A stretch of 7,670 bases of DNA from Paracoccaceae bacterium (lineage in GTDB: Bacteria > Pseudomonadota > Alphaproteobacteria > Rhodobacterales > Rhodobacteraceae). Positions 1-5,451 of the stretch are shown here, piece after piece. A model generated the notes under the pieces. It saw only the letters and a list, made by a program, of their open reading frames with translations. It was not told the origin of the DNA and did no database searches. Every line of letters begins with the position of its first letter. Position 1 is the first letter of the stretch. Position numbers and translations under genes: made by a program. The stretch is taken from positions 1-7,670 of the forward strand of contig NVQY01000057.1 of the NCBI GenBank assembly GCA_002400675.1, written 5' to 3'.

Positions 1-401
1 GTAGGGAAGCGGGGGGCGAAACATGGCGTATCCGCGATGGGATGGGGGCCACGACCGAGGGCTATACCTCTGATGCCACCCAAATCCAGTCTTTCATCAA
101 TTCCCTCAGCACCGCGGTGAACGCTGATCCAGAGACAGGTATCGGGTCGACGGTGACGGTGGCCGAATACGCGGCTGAATTCGTCTCGACCCAATCCTCG
201 GAACGGGCGCGGGCCGAAACCAGTTTCAACGCGGCCCGTTCTGCCGCCGAGGTGGTTGCCGCATCGCGGCAGAATTCCCAAGGTGTCAACATCGATGATG
301 AGATGATACGTTTACAGTTGATCCAGCAGAGCTATGCAGCAAATTCTAAGGTGTTGACGGTGGTCACGAATATGCTCGACATGCTTTTGACTGCAGTGTG
401 A
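1..401 (+). CDS. flgK: Flagellar hook-associated protein 1 FlgK, C-terminal part
   Basis: This is a partial gene, open to the left edge; whole codons begin at base 3 and the stop is TGA at 399-401. It encodes about 132 visible C-terminal residues. FlgK is the first hook-filament junction protein: it is secreted by the flagellar type III apparatus and polymerises on the hook tip before FlgL. The diagnostic part is the last ~40 residues, with GVNIDDEMIRL followed by LIQQSYAANSKVLTVVTNMLDMLL. This matches the family's C-terminal D0 helix pattern (GVN-[LI]-[DE]-EE near a QQ-x-Y-x-A-x-[KR]-V motif). The middle is Ala/Ser/Thr-rich and helical. The first in-frame ATG (42) is internal, because the frame is open upstream of it. 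The stop overlaps the Shine-Dalgarno of flgL (AAGGA at 401-405), so the two genes are probably cotranscribed. Confidence 0.93.
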   Translation, partial: REAGGETWRIRDGMGATTEGYTSDATQIQSFINSLSTAVNADPETGIGSTVTVAEYAAEFVSTQSSERARAETSFNAARSAAEVVAASRQNSQGVNIDDEMIRLQLIQQSYAANSKVLTVVTNMLDMLLTAV

Positions 402-412
402 AGGAATAGGCG

Positions 413-1495
413 ATGACATTTTCCGTAGGCCGCATTTCGACAATGCAGTTCAGCCAGTTCAACCGACAGTTCGTGTCCCGGGCAACAATAGATCTGCAAC
501 GCGCCGGCCAGGAAGTGGCAACCGGGCGCAAGGCTGACATCTTTGCCGACCTCGGCCCGCGCGCCGCTTCGACGCTTACCCTTCGAGCCCGCGAGGACGA
601 CACCCAGGCCTATAAGAAGGCCAATGGCATTCTTGAAAACAAACTACAGGCGATGATGACCTCGCTGGATGCGGTGCGGGAAAGCGTGGATTCCGTGTTT
701 CAAAGCGCGCTGGTTAACGTGGCACGTCCGGTTAACGGTGCCTCGACCTTGCAGATGCAGGCGCGCGCCTCGCTGGAAGTCGTTATCGCCACCATGAACA
801 TAAGTTTCGATGGTGATGCACTTTTTTCGGGCACCGCAAGCGATCGGCCGCCATTGACCCGCTGGTCGGAGGTGAACCCCGATACTGGCCTTTCGCCCGA
901 AGCGGTGCTTCAATCCATCGTAACGTCCCCCCCGGCAACTGCCGCCGAGGCGCAGGCGATGATTGATGACATCAATGCGGTCTTCGATTCCGCCTATGCC
1001 ACCGATCCCAACGCCAATTTCGAAGCAACTTTCTATAACGGCACCCCGGAACTGGACGGGTCCGGTCAGCCCGAAAACCGCGTGTCAGCCCGGATCGAGG
1101 CCGGGTTGGCCCTGGATTATGGGGTGCAGGCAAACGATCAGCCGTTCCGTGACATGCTCAAGGGGCTGGCAATGCTGGCGGTCACCGATGTCAGCAAGAT
1201 CACGGACGAGGCCGCCTATGGCACATGGATGGCCGAAGTGACGCAAACGCTTAGCGTCGGCACCCAGGGGGCGTTGAACGCGTCGGCGACCACCGGTTTC
1301 AATCAACAGGTGGTCAGTACAGCGCAGAAACGGCTGGATGCGCTGTCGCTGGTACAGCAGATGCAGATCGCCAATTATGAAACCGTCGATCCCTACGAAG
1401 CGGTAACGCGGATGACCAATCTGGAAACCCAGTTGCGAGCCAGCTACGAAGTTACGGCGCGACTCAGCGGACTTACCATCCTCAATTTCCTCTGA
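413..1495 (+). CDS. flgL: Flagellar hook-associated protein 3 FlgL
   Basis: This 360-residue protein is the second hook-filament junction protein, added after FlgK and before the filament. It shows flagellin-family architecture. The N-terminal D0/D1 helix (about residues 1-60) starts SVGRISTMQFSQFNRQF and contains EVATGRKADIFADLG, the counterpart of flagellin's SSG-x-[KR] segment. The central domain is variable. The C-terminal helix (about 310-360) carries ANYETVDPYEAVTRMTNLE and ends LSGLTILNFL, typical of FlgL tails. The start at 413 is chosen because AAGGA lies 7 nt upstream; an in-frame ATG at 443 would cut the conserved N-terminal helix. It lies 11 bp after flgK in the usual flgK-flgL order. 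Its stop is only 9 bp from the stop of the convergent regulator gene. The alternative, a flagellin, is unlikely given the tail and the place after flgK. Confidence 0.92.
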   Translation: MTFSVGRISTMQFSQFNRQFVSRATIDLQRAGQEVATGRKADIFADLGPRAASTLTLRAREDDTQAYKKANGILENKLQAMMTSLDAVRESVDSVFQSALVNVARPVNGASTLQMQARASLEVVIATMNISFDGDALFSGTASDRPPLTRWSEVNPDTGLSPEAVLQSIVTSPPATAAEAQAMIDDINAVFDSAYATDPNANFEATFYNGTPELDGSGQPENRVSARIEAGLALDYGVQANDQPFRDMLKGLAMLAVTDVSKITDEAAYGTWMAEVTQTLSVGTQGALNASATTGFNQQVVSTAQKRLDALSLVQQMQIANYETVDPYEAVTRMTNLETQLRASYEVTARLSGLTILNFL

Positions 1496-1504
1496 TCCGC
1501 CGGC

Positions 1505-2251
1505 TCAGGCCCTGGCCTGTAATTTCGAAGGTTTCTTCGCGTCAGGCGTTTCGAGCAGTCCCAGATCCTCTGGCGCGCTCAACTTATAGCCGCGACCATG
1601 GACCGTCTCTATGTAATGCGACCCACTTTTGGCCGCCGCCGCGATCTTCTTGCGCAGCTTGCAGATATAGACGTCGATCACCTTGTCAAAGGGCTGGTCG
1701 GCGCTCATCCCATAAACCGCGTCATAAATCGCGTGTTTGGAAATCACCCTGTTAGAGTTCAGCGCGAGGTGATGAAAGATCGTGTGTTCCCGTTTCGACA
1801 GCTTGATGCGTGCGCCCGACACAACGGGATCGCGCCCGTCAAAATAGGCCGTCAGCTCTCCAACCAGTACGCTTTCCGAAGCGTGCCCAAACGACCGGCG
1901 GATAATCGAGTTGATGCGCGACAGCACCTCTCCGCCACGGATCGGGCTGACGATCACATCGTCCGCGCCAAAATCCAACGCTGCCGATGTGTCTTGGGCG
2001 TTGCGAAAGTCGCGCAGGACTATGAGAGGATTCTCGCAACCCGACTTTCGCACCGCGCGAATCTGAGCGTTGGTAGCAGCGGACTCTCCGATCAGAATTG
2101 CCCCGGAACTCGCCTCCGGCTGGTTGAGGTGGCTAAGCCCTGTGTCAAAGAAATCATCTTCAACAAAGGTGACGTGGATTCCCACACCCTCCAGCTCTGA
2201 CAAAAGTGCCGCCTGCCGCTTTTGCCGTGGTTCGAAAACATAGGCGCGCAT
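1505..2251 (-). CDS. Orphan CtrA/FtcR/Rem-like flagellar response regulator with degenerate receiver
   Basis: This 248-residue protein belongs to the OmpR/PhoB family and is probably a transcription regulator of the surrounding flagellar genes. Residues 1-119 form a receiver-like domain (MRAYVFEPRQ... through GADDVIVSP to SRINSIIRRS). Residues ~128-226 form a winged-helix DNA-binding domain very like CtrA: KLSKREHTIFHHLAL, then VIDVYICKLRKK and IETVHGRGYKLS. A tail of ~22 residues is rich in Lys/Pro. The receiver lacks the usual active site: the acidic pair is E7-P8-R9, the phosphoacceptor position falls at G55-E56, the Thr/Ser site is R80, and the Lys of the K-P motif is S102. It is therefore probably phosphorylation-independent, like the flagellar regulators FtcR (Brucella) and Rem (Sinorhizobium). 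The start ATG at 2251 has a GGGGGGA purine run 4 nt upstream. An in-frame TTG at 2299 has no ribosome-binding site and would add 16 unconserved residues. The gene lies between flgL and flgI, divergent from flgI. Confidence 0.85.
   Translation of the reverse strand: MRAYVFEPRQKRQAALLSELEGVGIHVTFVEDDFFDTGLSHLNQPEASSGAILIGESAATNAQIRAVRKSGCENPLIVLRDFRNAQDTSAALDFGADDVIVSPIRGGEVLSRINSIIRRSFGHASESVLVGELTAYFDGRDPVVSGARIKLSKREHTIFHHLALNSNRVISKHAIYDAVYGMSADQPFDKVIDVYICKLRKKIAAAAKSGSHYIETVHGRGYKLSAPEDLGLLETPDAKKPSKLQARA
1506..1519. terminator. Possible weak hairpin at flgL/regulator convergence
   Basis: CAGGC-CCTG-GCCTG is a perfect 5-bp stem (pairing can extend to 6 with a 2-nt loop), 10 bp beyond the flgL stop and inside the last codons of the convergent regulator gene. 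On the forward strand it is followed by TGTAATTTC, with no real U-tract. It may slow transcription leaving flgL, but the evidence is weak. Confidence 0.25.
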
Positions 2252-2413
2252 AAATCCCCCCGCTTCGCCTCTATCCTTGCTTATCCTTATGGGTAGCAAG
2301 TATTAAACATGGACACAACAACTAAAGTCGAAAAGGCAAGATTAGCCGCGCAACTACAGTAGACTTACCAAATACAAAATGGTAGTTTTCTTCAAATGCA
2401 GGGGGCGACCACG
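2252..2413. promoter_or_regulatory. Divergent regulatory region between the regulator gene and flgI
   Basis: This 162-bp intergenic stretch must hold the promoters of both the reverse-strand regulator gene and the forward flgI operon. It is clearly more AT-rich than the flanking genes from about 2281 to 2400. It contains a direct repeat (CAACTAAAGTCGA at 2319-2331 and CAACTACAGTAGA at 2351-2363), a dyad (TACCA at 2366-2370 and TGGTA at 2380-2384), and an inverted pair (CTTGCT at 2276-2281 and AGCAAG at 2295-2300). No convincing sigma-70, sigma-54 (GG-N10-GC) or full CtrA box (TTAA-N7-TTAA) was found. The only TTAA near the centre (2303-2306) has no partner. The flgI ribosome-binding site is CAGGGGG, ending at 2405. 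Confidence 0.6.
2319..2363 (+). repeat. Imperfect 13-bp direct repeat, candidate operator
   Basis: CAACTAAAGTCGA (2319-2331) and CAACTACAGTAGA (2351-2363) match at 11 of 13 positions. Their starts are 32 bp apart, about three helical turns, so both copies would face the same side of the DNA. The core AACTA recurs inverted at 2383-2387 (TAGTT). Spaced direct repeats are the usual binding arrangement of OmpR-family dimers, so an operator for the adjacent regulator is a reasonable inference, but this is untested. Confidence 0.4.
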
Positions 2414-3568
2414 ATGACCGCTAATGTAGGAATCACACTTTACCGTTTCTTTTCCGGGGCGGTGGCTTCGTGTCGTGGCGGCGCGTTTGCGTTCCTTGTC
2501 ACGCTGGTGGCGGCCCAGCCGGTCGCCGCTCAAGTGCGAATCAAGGACATCGCCAGCTTTGAAGGTGTGCGGGAAAACCAGATGATAGGCTATGGTCTGG
2601 TCGTCGGCTTGTTGGGCACTGGCGACAAGCTGAGCAGCAGCCCATTCACCCGCGAGGCAATCAAGGGAATGCTTGAGCGACTCGGGGTGGGTAATCTTGA
2701 TGGTGCCAAGCTTAAGACTAAGAACACGGCGGCGGTGATGGTGACGGCGAAACTGCCGCCCTTTGCGCGGCGCGGATCCACCATTGACGTTGCCGTCTCG
2801 TCACTGGGTGACGCCACCAGTCTGCGCGGCGGTATTTTGCTGGTCACGCCGTTGACCGCTGCTGATGGCGAAGTTTATGCCGTGGCCCAGGGCGCGATCG
2901 CCACGTCTGGCTATCTGGCGCAGGGCAATGCCAGCACGGTTGTCGAGGGCGTTCCAACCACCGCGCGGATTGACAATGGTGCCATCGTGGAGCGCGAAGT
3001 TGATTTCGATTTGAGCCAGTTGGACAGTTTCCGCATCGCCTTGCGCGCACCGGATTTCACCACCGCCACACGTATCGGAGATGTCATTAACGAAGCGGTG
3101 GGCTCTGGCACGGCTACGGTACTTGATCCCGGCACCGTGGAAATTCGCATCATTGGCAAACGTAGTATGCCCGATATGGTGGCAAGCATCGAAAACCTGA
3201 GGGTGCGGCCGGATAACGCCGCCCGCGTTGTGGTGGACGACAAATCCGGTACCATCGTAATCGGCTCGAACGTGCGCATCAGCCAGGTCGCGATCAGTCA
3301 GGGCGGGTTGACGGTACGGGTCCGCGAACGGTTCAACGTCAGTCAGCCTGAACCGATCAGCATCGGCGGCACCACCGTGGTGGTGCCTGAAACCGCCATC
3401 GACGTCGTCGAGGCGGACAGCAAATTCACCATTCTGAATGGCGATGTCAGTCTTCAGGATCTGGTCGATGGCTTGAACGCCATCGGCGTCGGTGCCCGGC
3501 AGACCATTGCCATCCTGCAGGCGATCAAGGCCGCCGGTGCCCTGCATGCGGATCTGGAGATTATTTGA
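2414..3568 (+). CDS. flgI: Flagellar basal-body P-ring protein FlgI
   Basis: FlgI is a periplasmic protein that polymerises around the distal rod as the P-ring in the peptidoglycan layer, forming a bushing with the FlgH L-ring. This 384-residue product has a Sec signal peptide: a basic R11, R21 region, a hydrophobic stretch of about A24-A34, and likely cleavage after V37-A-A39. The mature part opens VRIKDIASFEGVRENQMIGY, which is the family signature, followed by GLVVGLLGTGD. Further landmarks are the AVMVTAKLPPFARRGSTID segment, the SLRGGILLVTPL segment, and the end GALHADLEII. Length fits the family (about 365-390). The start ATG at 2414 is preferred over the ATG at 2396: GGGGG lies 8 nt before 2414, whereas 2396 has no clear ribosome-binding site. 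The flgJ gene begins within its TGATG stop/start overlap, so translation is probably coupled. Confidence 0.95.
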   Translation: MTANVGITLYRFFSGAVASCRGGAFAFLVTLVAAQPVAAQVRIKDIASFEGVRENQMIGYGLVVGLLGTGDKLSSSPFTREAIKGMLERLGVGNLDGAKLKTKNTAAVMVTAKLPPFARRGSTIDVAVSSLGDATSLRGGILLVTPLTAADGEVYAVAQGAIATSGYLAQGNASTVVEGVPTTARIDNGAIVEREVDFDLSQLDSFRIALRAPDFTTATRIGDVINEAVGSGTATVLDPGTVEIRIIGKRSMPDMVASIENLRVRPDNAARVVVDDKSGTIVIGSNVRISQVAISQGGLTVRVRERFNVSQPEPISIGGTTVVVPETAIDVVEADSKFTILNGDVSLQDLVDGLNAIGVGARQTIAILQAIKAAGALHADLEII

Positions 3569-3876
3569 TGATGGACCCGATAGGCCTTGCAGGCAGTTTG
3601 TCCCCTAATTCAATGGCCGAAACACGCCAATCCGCCTCTGGCACGGGGGCCACCGACAAGGAAAAGGAAGTTGCCCGGTCGTTCGAGGCGGTGTTTCTTA
3701 GCCAGTTCGTAAGCCAGATGATGGAAACCGTGGACGCCGAGGCCATGGGCGGTGGCAAACAGGCCGAAATGTGGCGCTCGTTCCTGTCTGACGCCATGGC
3801 CGAAAGTATCGTCGATCAGGGCGGCCTGGGGGTCGCCACAAGCATTGAACAAATGCTTGCCGCATACAGAAAGTGA
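3568..3876 (+). CDS. flgJ: Single-domain rod-binding protein FlgJ (CheL-type)
   Basis: This 102-residue protein corresponds only to the rod-binding N-terminal domain of enterobacterial FlgJ; the C-terminal peptidoglycan hydrolase domain is absent. It is exported to the periplasm and helps the rod assemble as a scaffold or cap. Key matches are residues 33-50, KEVARSFEAVFLSQFVSQ, then GGGKQAEMWRSFLSDAMAES and GGLGVATSIEQML, the conserved FlgJ rod-binding pattern. No signal peptide is visible, consistent with type III export. Single-domain forms (called FlgJ or CheL) are usual in alphaproteobacteria, where a separate lytic transglycosylase (SltF in Rhodobacter) supplies the enzyme; none is in this window. 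ATG 3568 shares one base with the flgI stop and has GGAG 8 nt upstream. A TTG at 3565 and an ATG at 3571 are alternative starts. Confidence 0.88.
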   Translation: MMDPIGLAGSLSPNSMAETRQSASGTGATDKEKEVARSFEAVFLSQFVSQMMETVDAEAMGGGKQAEMWRSFLSDAMAESIVDQGGLGVATSIEQMLAAYRK

Positions 3877-3892
3877 TCAGGTGAGGAGTGGT

Positions 3893-4390
3893 ATGTTAGC
3901 AAAGCGAAAATTTCGATTTAGCGACCGGTCGGACGCGCGGCGCGACAGTGGGCAGCAGCAAGGGTTGGTTCTGACCGCCGAGGATGCGGCCAATATTGAT
4001 GCCTTTGCCATCAAATTGCAGGAAGCAATCGACCTTTTGACCAAGGAAGTCACCGCCATCGGCGAGGGCCGCTTGAATGTTGTCAGCGACATTTTCAGCG
4101 AAAAGGCCGCACTTCTGAAGTGGCTGGAACTGAAACTACCGCTGATTGAACCCTTCATGAACCATGAGGGCACCAAAACAAGAGGATTACCCGACCTTCT
4201 CATGAAGCTGAAAGGCATCGCAAACGAAGATGGTGCGCTTTTGTCACGTATGTCCACAGCCGCCGGAACGATCGTGCGGGAAATGGAAAAAGCTATGAAT
4301 CGTAACAACTTACACGGAACATACGGGAAGACTGGTGAAAAGGTGGGCAAGCCTTTGGGGCCGGAAGTCCACCTTGATCGCGAACTCTGA
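3893..4390 (+). CDS. Probable FlgN-like flagellar export chaperone
   Basis: This 165-residue cytoplasmic protein has no signal peptide or membrane segment. It is mostly helical. Residues ~30-85 (EDAANIDAFAI, LLTKEVTAIGEGRL, then FSEKAALLKWLELKL) follow the FlgN family pattern: an amphipathic helix, an 'aL-x-x-G-[dr]' turn, then an 'eK-x-x-LL-x-x-Le' helix. FlgN binds the C termini of FlgK and FlgL in the cytosol and delivers them to the export gate; both partners are encoded just upstream. The N terminus is basic (KRKFRFSDRSDARR) and the C terminus (140-165) looks disordered. ATG 3893 is favoured by GAGGAG at 3883-3888 (spacing 4, a little short); GTG 3881 is an in-frame alternative. The gene lies 16 bp after flgJ, probably the last in the flgI operon. 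Family membership rests on pattern and context, so the exact role is inferred. Confidence 0.6.
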   Translation: MLAKRKFRFSDRSDARRDSGQQQGLVLTAEDAANIDAFAIKLQEAIDLLTKEVTAIGEGRLNVVSDIFSEKAALLKWLELKLPLIEPFMNHEGTKTRGLPDLLMKLKGIANEDGALLSRMSTAAGTIVREMEKAMNRNNLHGTYGKTGEKVGKPLGPEVHLDREL

Positions 4391-4419
4391 ACACCTTGCC
4401 TTTAAATGACCTCAATTCT

Positions 4420-4434
4420 TTAACCTTTGTTTAA
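4420..4434 (+). promoter_or_regulatory. CtrA-type binding site upstream of fliC
   Basis: TTAA-CCTTTGT-TTAA is an exact fit to the alphaproteobacterial CtrA consensus (TTAA-N7-TTAA), and it continues with the C often found after the second half-site. It overlaps the expected -35 position of a promoter whose candidate -10 is TATATG at 4445-4450, the usual placement for CtrA activation. CtrA controls motility genes in several Rhodobacterales. The CtrA-like regulator encoded at 1505-2251 could be another binder of a related site. Confidence 0.7.
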
Positions 4435-4475
4435 CCTGAAATTCTATATGCTCACTCTAGGCTTAATCGCCAAAA

Positions 4476-4489
4476 CAGTCAGAAGACTG
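4476..4489 (+). promoter_or_regulatory. Small hairpin in fliC mRNA leader
   Basis: CAGTC-AGAA-GACTG forms a perfect 5-bp stem with a 4-nt loop, followed by an A-rich run leading to the Shine-Dalgarno 17 nt further on. It lies in the predicted fliC 5' untranslated region. In Caulobacter the flagellin leader is the target of the FlbT regulator, so a leader structure here could have a post-transcriptional role. That link is inference only. Confidence 0.35.
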
Positions 4490-4519
4490 AAAAAACAAGA
4501 GAAATGAGGAGAGCATTAA

Positions 4520-5341
4520 ATGTCGTCCATTCTCACCAACAATTCAGCAATGGTCGCACTGGCCACGCTGACAGAAGTTAACCGTGGTCTGAACGAAACC
4601 CAGAACCGGGTTTCCAGCGGTCTTGCAATTCGTTCAGGTAAAGACAACGCGGCTTATTTCGCCATTTCGCAGACGATGTCTGGCGATAGCAGCATGTTCA
4701 AGTCGATCAACGAAGGTCTGACTTCGACGAAGAACTCTGTTGCTACTGCGCGCCTCGGTGCCGAAACGGTCAACAATCTGGCCCAACAGTTCACCGACCG
4801 GGTCGCCTTTGCCCAAGGCAGCGGCATCAATCAGGCCGATGTTCAGCTGGAACTGGATTCGCTGGTCAGCCAGATGACTTTGGCCATCGACCAGTCGACC
4901 TTCAACGGGGACGACCTGGTCAACGCGACCACCGCCGTGACCGTGGTCACCGGCATCTCGCGGGCGAGCGGTTCGTTTGCAACCACCACGATCTCGTTCA
5001 ACCAGGTTGACCTGGGCGCTATCCGGGATTCTCTGGCGGCTATTGACCTGACCACCTCGACCAACCTGGCCACCGATCTGGCCACCTCTGAAGGCGCACT
5101 GGCCAATGCCATTACTGCGGCAACTTCGCTGGGTGTCACCGAAAAGACGCTGGATTCGCAAAAGCAGTTCCTGTCATCCCTGACGGACACGCTTGATTCC
5201 GGTATCGGCAGCATGGTTGATGCCAACATGGAAAAAGAGGCTGCGCGCTTGCAGGCCTATCAGGTTCAGCAGCAGCTGGCGACGCAGTCCCTGTCGATTG
5301 CCAACCAGGCACCGCAGAATATCCTGAGCTTGTTCCGTTAA
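4520..5341 (+). CDS. fliC: Flagellin, filament subunit
   Basis: Flagellin is exported by the flagellar type III system and polymerises into the filament. This is a short 273-residue alphaproteobacterial form consisting almost only of the conserved D0/D1 core. The N-terminal helices span about 1-130: SILTNNSAMVALATL, then ETQNRVSSGLAIRSGKDNAA, with the RVSSGLAI-R-S-x-KD-x-AA motif diagnostic of flagellins, and ending STFNGDDLV. The variable part is small and Thr/Ser-rich (about 135-190). The C-terminal helices (about 195-273) end LQAYQVQQQLATQSLSIANQAPQNILSLFR-like, with the standard terminal Q-x-x-L-x-LFR. The start has AGGAG 8 nt upstream. It has its own promoter region with a CtrA box. The flagellin regulators flaF and flbT, often found beside flagellin genes in this class, are not adjacent. 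Confidence 0.96.
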   Translation: MSSILTNNSAMVALATLTEVNRGLNETQNRVSSGLAIRSGKDNAAYFAISQTMSGDSSMFKSINEGLTSTKNSVATARLGAETVNNLAQQFTDRVAFAQGSGINQADVQLELDSLVSQMTLAIDQSTFNGDDLVNATTAVTVVTGISRASGSFATTTISFNQVDLGAIRDSLAAIDLTTSTNLATDLATSEGALANAITAATSLGVTEKTLDSQKQFLSSLTDTLDSGIGSMVDANMEKEAARLQAYQVQQQLATQSLSIANQAPQNILSLFR

Positions 5342-5358
5342 TCCGTCTCTCTACGGAT
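5341..5358 (+). other. Stem-loop immediately after the fliC stop
   Basis: ATCCGT-CTCTCT-ACGGAT is a perfect 6-bp stem with a 6-nt loop that begins at the last base of the fliC stop codon. It is not followed by a U-tract, so it looks more like an mRNA 3'-end stabiliser than a terminator. Confidence 0.4.
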
Positions 5359-5368
5359 ATAGCTGAAA

Positions 5369-5421
5369 ACACTTGAGTTTTCGGCCCACTCGGGCCGGCA
5401 ACGGCCCTTGGTTACGAGTGT
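5369..5421 (+). other. GC-rich alternative hairpins in fliC 3' region
   Basis: Three arms, CGGCCC (5382-5387), GGGCCG (5392-5397) and CGGCCC (5402-5407), allow two mutually exclusive 6-bp hairpins, one with loop ACTC and one with a GCAA (GNRA) tetraloop. An outer stem, ACACTTG (5369-5375) with CGAGTGT (5415-5421, one G-U pair), can enclose them. The structure lies in the fliC 3' untranslated region, before the strong terminator. Its function is not known; a terminator, RNA-stability element or protein site are all possible. Confidence 0.4.
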
Positions 5422-5451
5422 CAGTGGTATAGTTTCCTCCAAACAAGCACA

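Larger units (their letters stand above)
4391..4519 (+). promoter_or_regulatory. fliC promoter and 5' leader
   Basis: This 129-bp AT-rich gap contains a perfect CtrA-type box (4420-4434), a candidate -10 hexamer TATATG (4445-4450), a small leader hairpin (4476-4489) and a strong Shine-Dalgarno, AGGAG, at 4507-4511 (8 nt from the fliC ATG). If the -10 is right, transcription would begin near 4456 and give a leader of about 60-65 nt. No terminator separates it from the upstream flgI operon, so some readthrough into fliC is possible. Confidence 0.6.

Noticed and set aside
1598..2200. A 200-codon forward ORF opposite the regulator gene
   Set aside because: It has no recognisable family features and no ribosome-binding site, and it lies wholly antisense to a gene with clear CtrA-like domains; it is a codon-bias shadow.
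2251..2299. A TTG start at 2299 for the regulator
   Set aside because: There is no Shine-Dalgarno before it, and ATG 2251 starts exactly where receiver domains normally begin (M-R-hydrophobic).
2270..2300. A sigma-54 promoter suggested by TTGCT motifs (also near 6909)
   Set aside because: The required GG ten bases before the GC is missing at both places.
2396..2413. An ATG start at 2396 for flgI
   Set aside because: It lacks a clear ribosome-binding site, whereas GGGGG at 2401-2405 is ideally spaced for ATG 2414.
2801..3547. A 248-codon reverse ORF opposite flgI
   Set aside because: Its composition is His/Asp/Gly-rich, as expected from the reverse complement of a high-GC gene; flgI is unambiguous on the forward strand.
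3752..3892. An upstream extension of the FlgN-like gene to an ATG at 3752
   Set aside because: The extension overlaps flgJ for 125 bp and encodes an unrelated Pro/Cys/Arg-rich segment. GAGGAG before 3893 and the end of flgJ support the later start.
5136..5372. A reverse ORF across the fliC 3' end and gap
   Set aside because: It is antisense to the conserved flagellin C terminus and has no family resemblance; the convergent gap appears non-coding.
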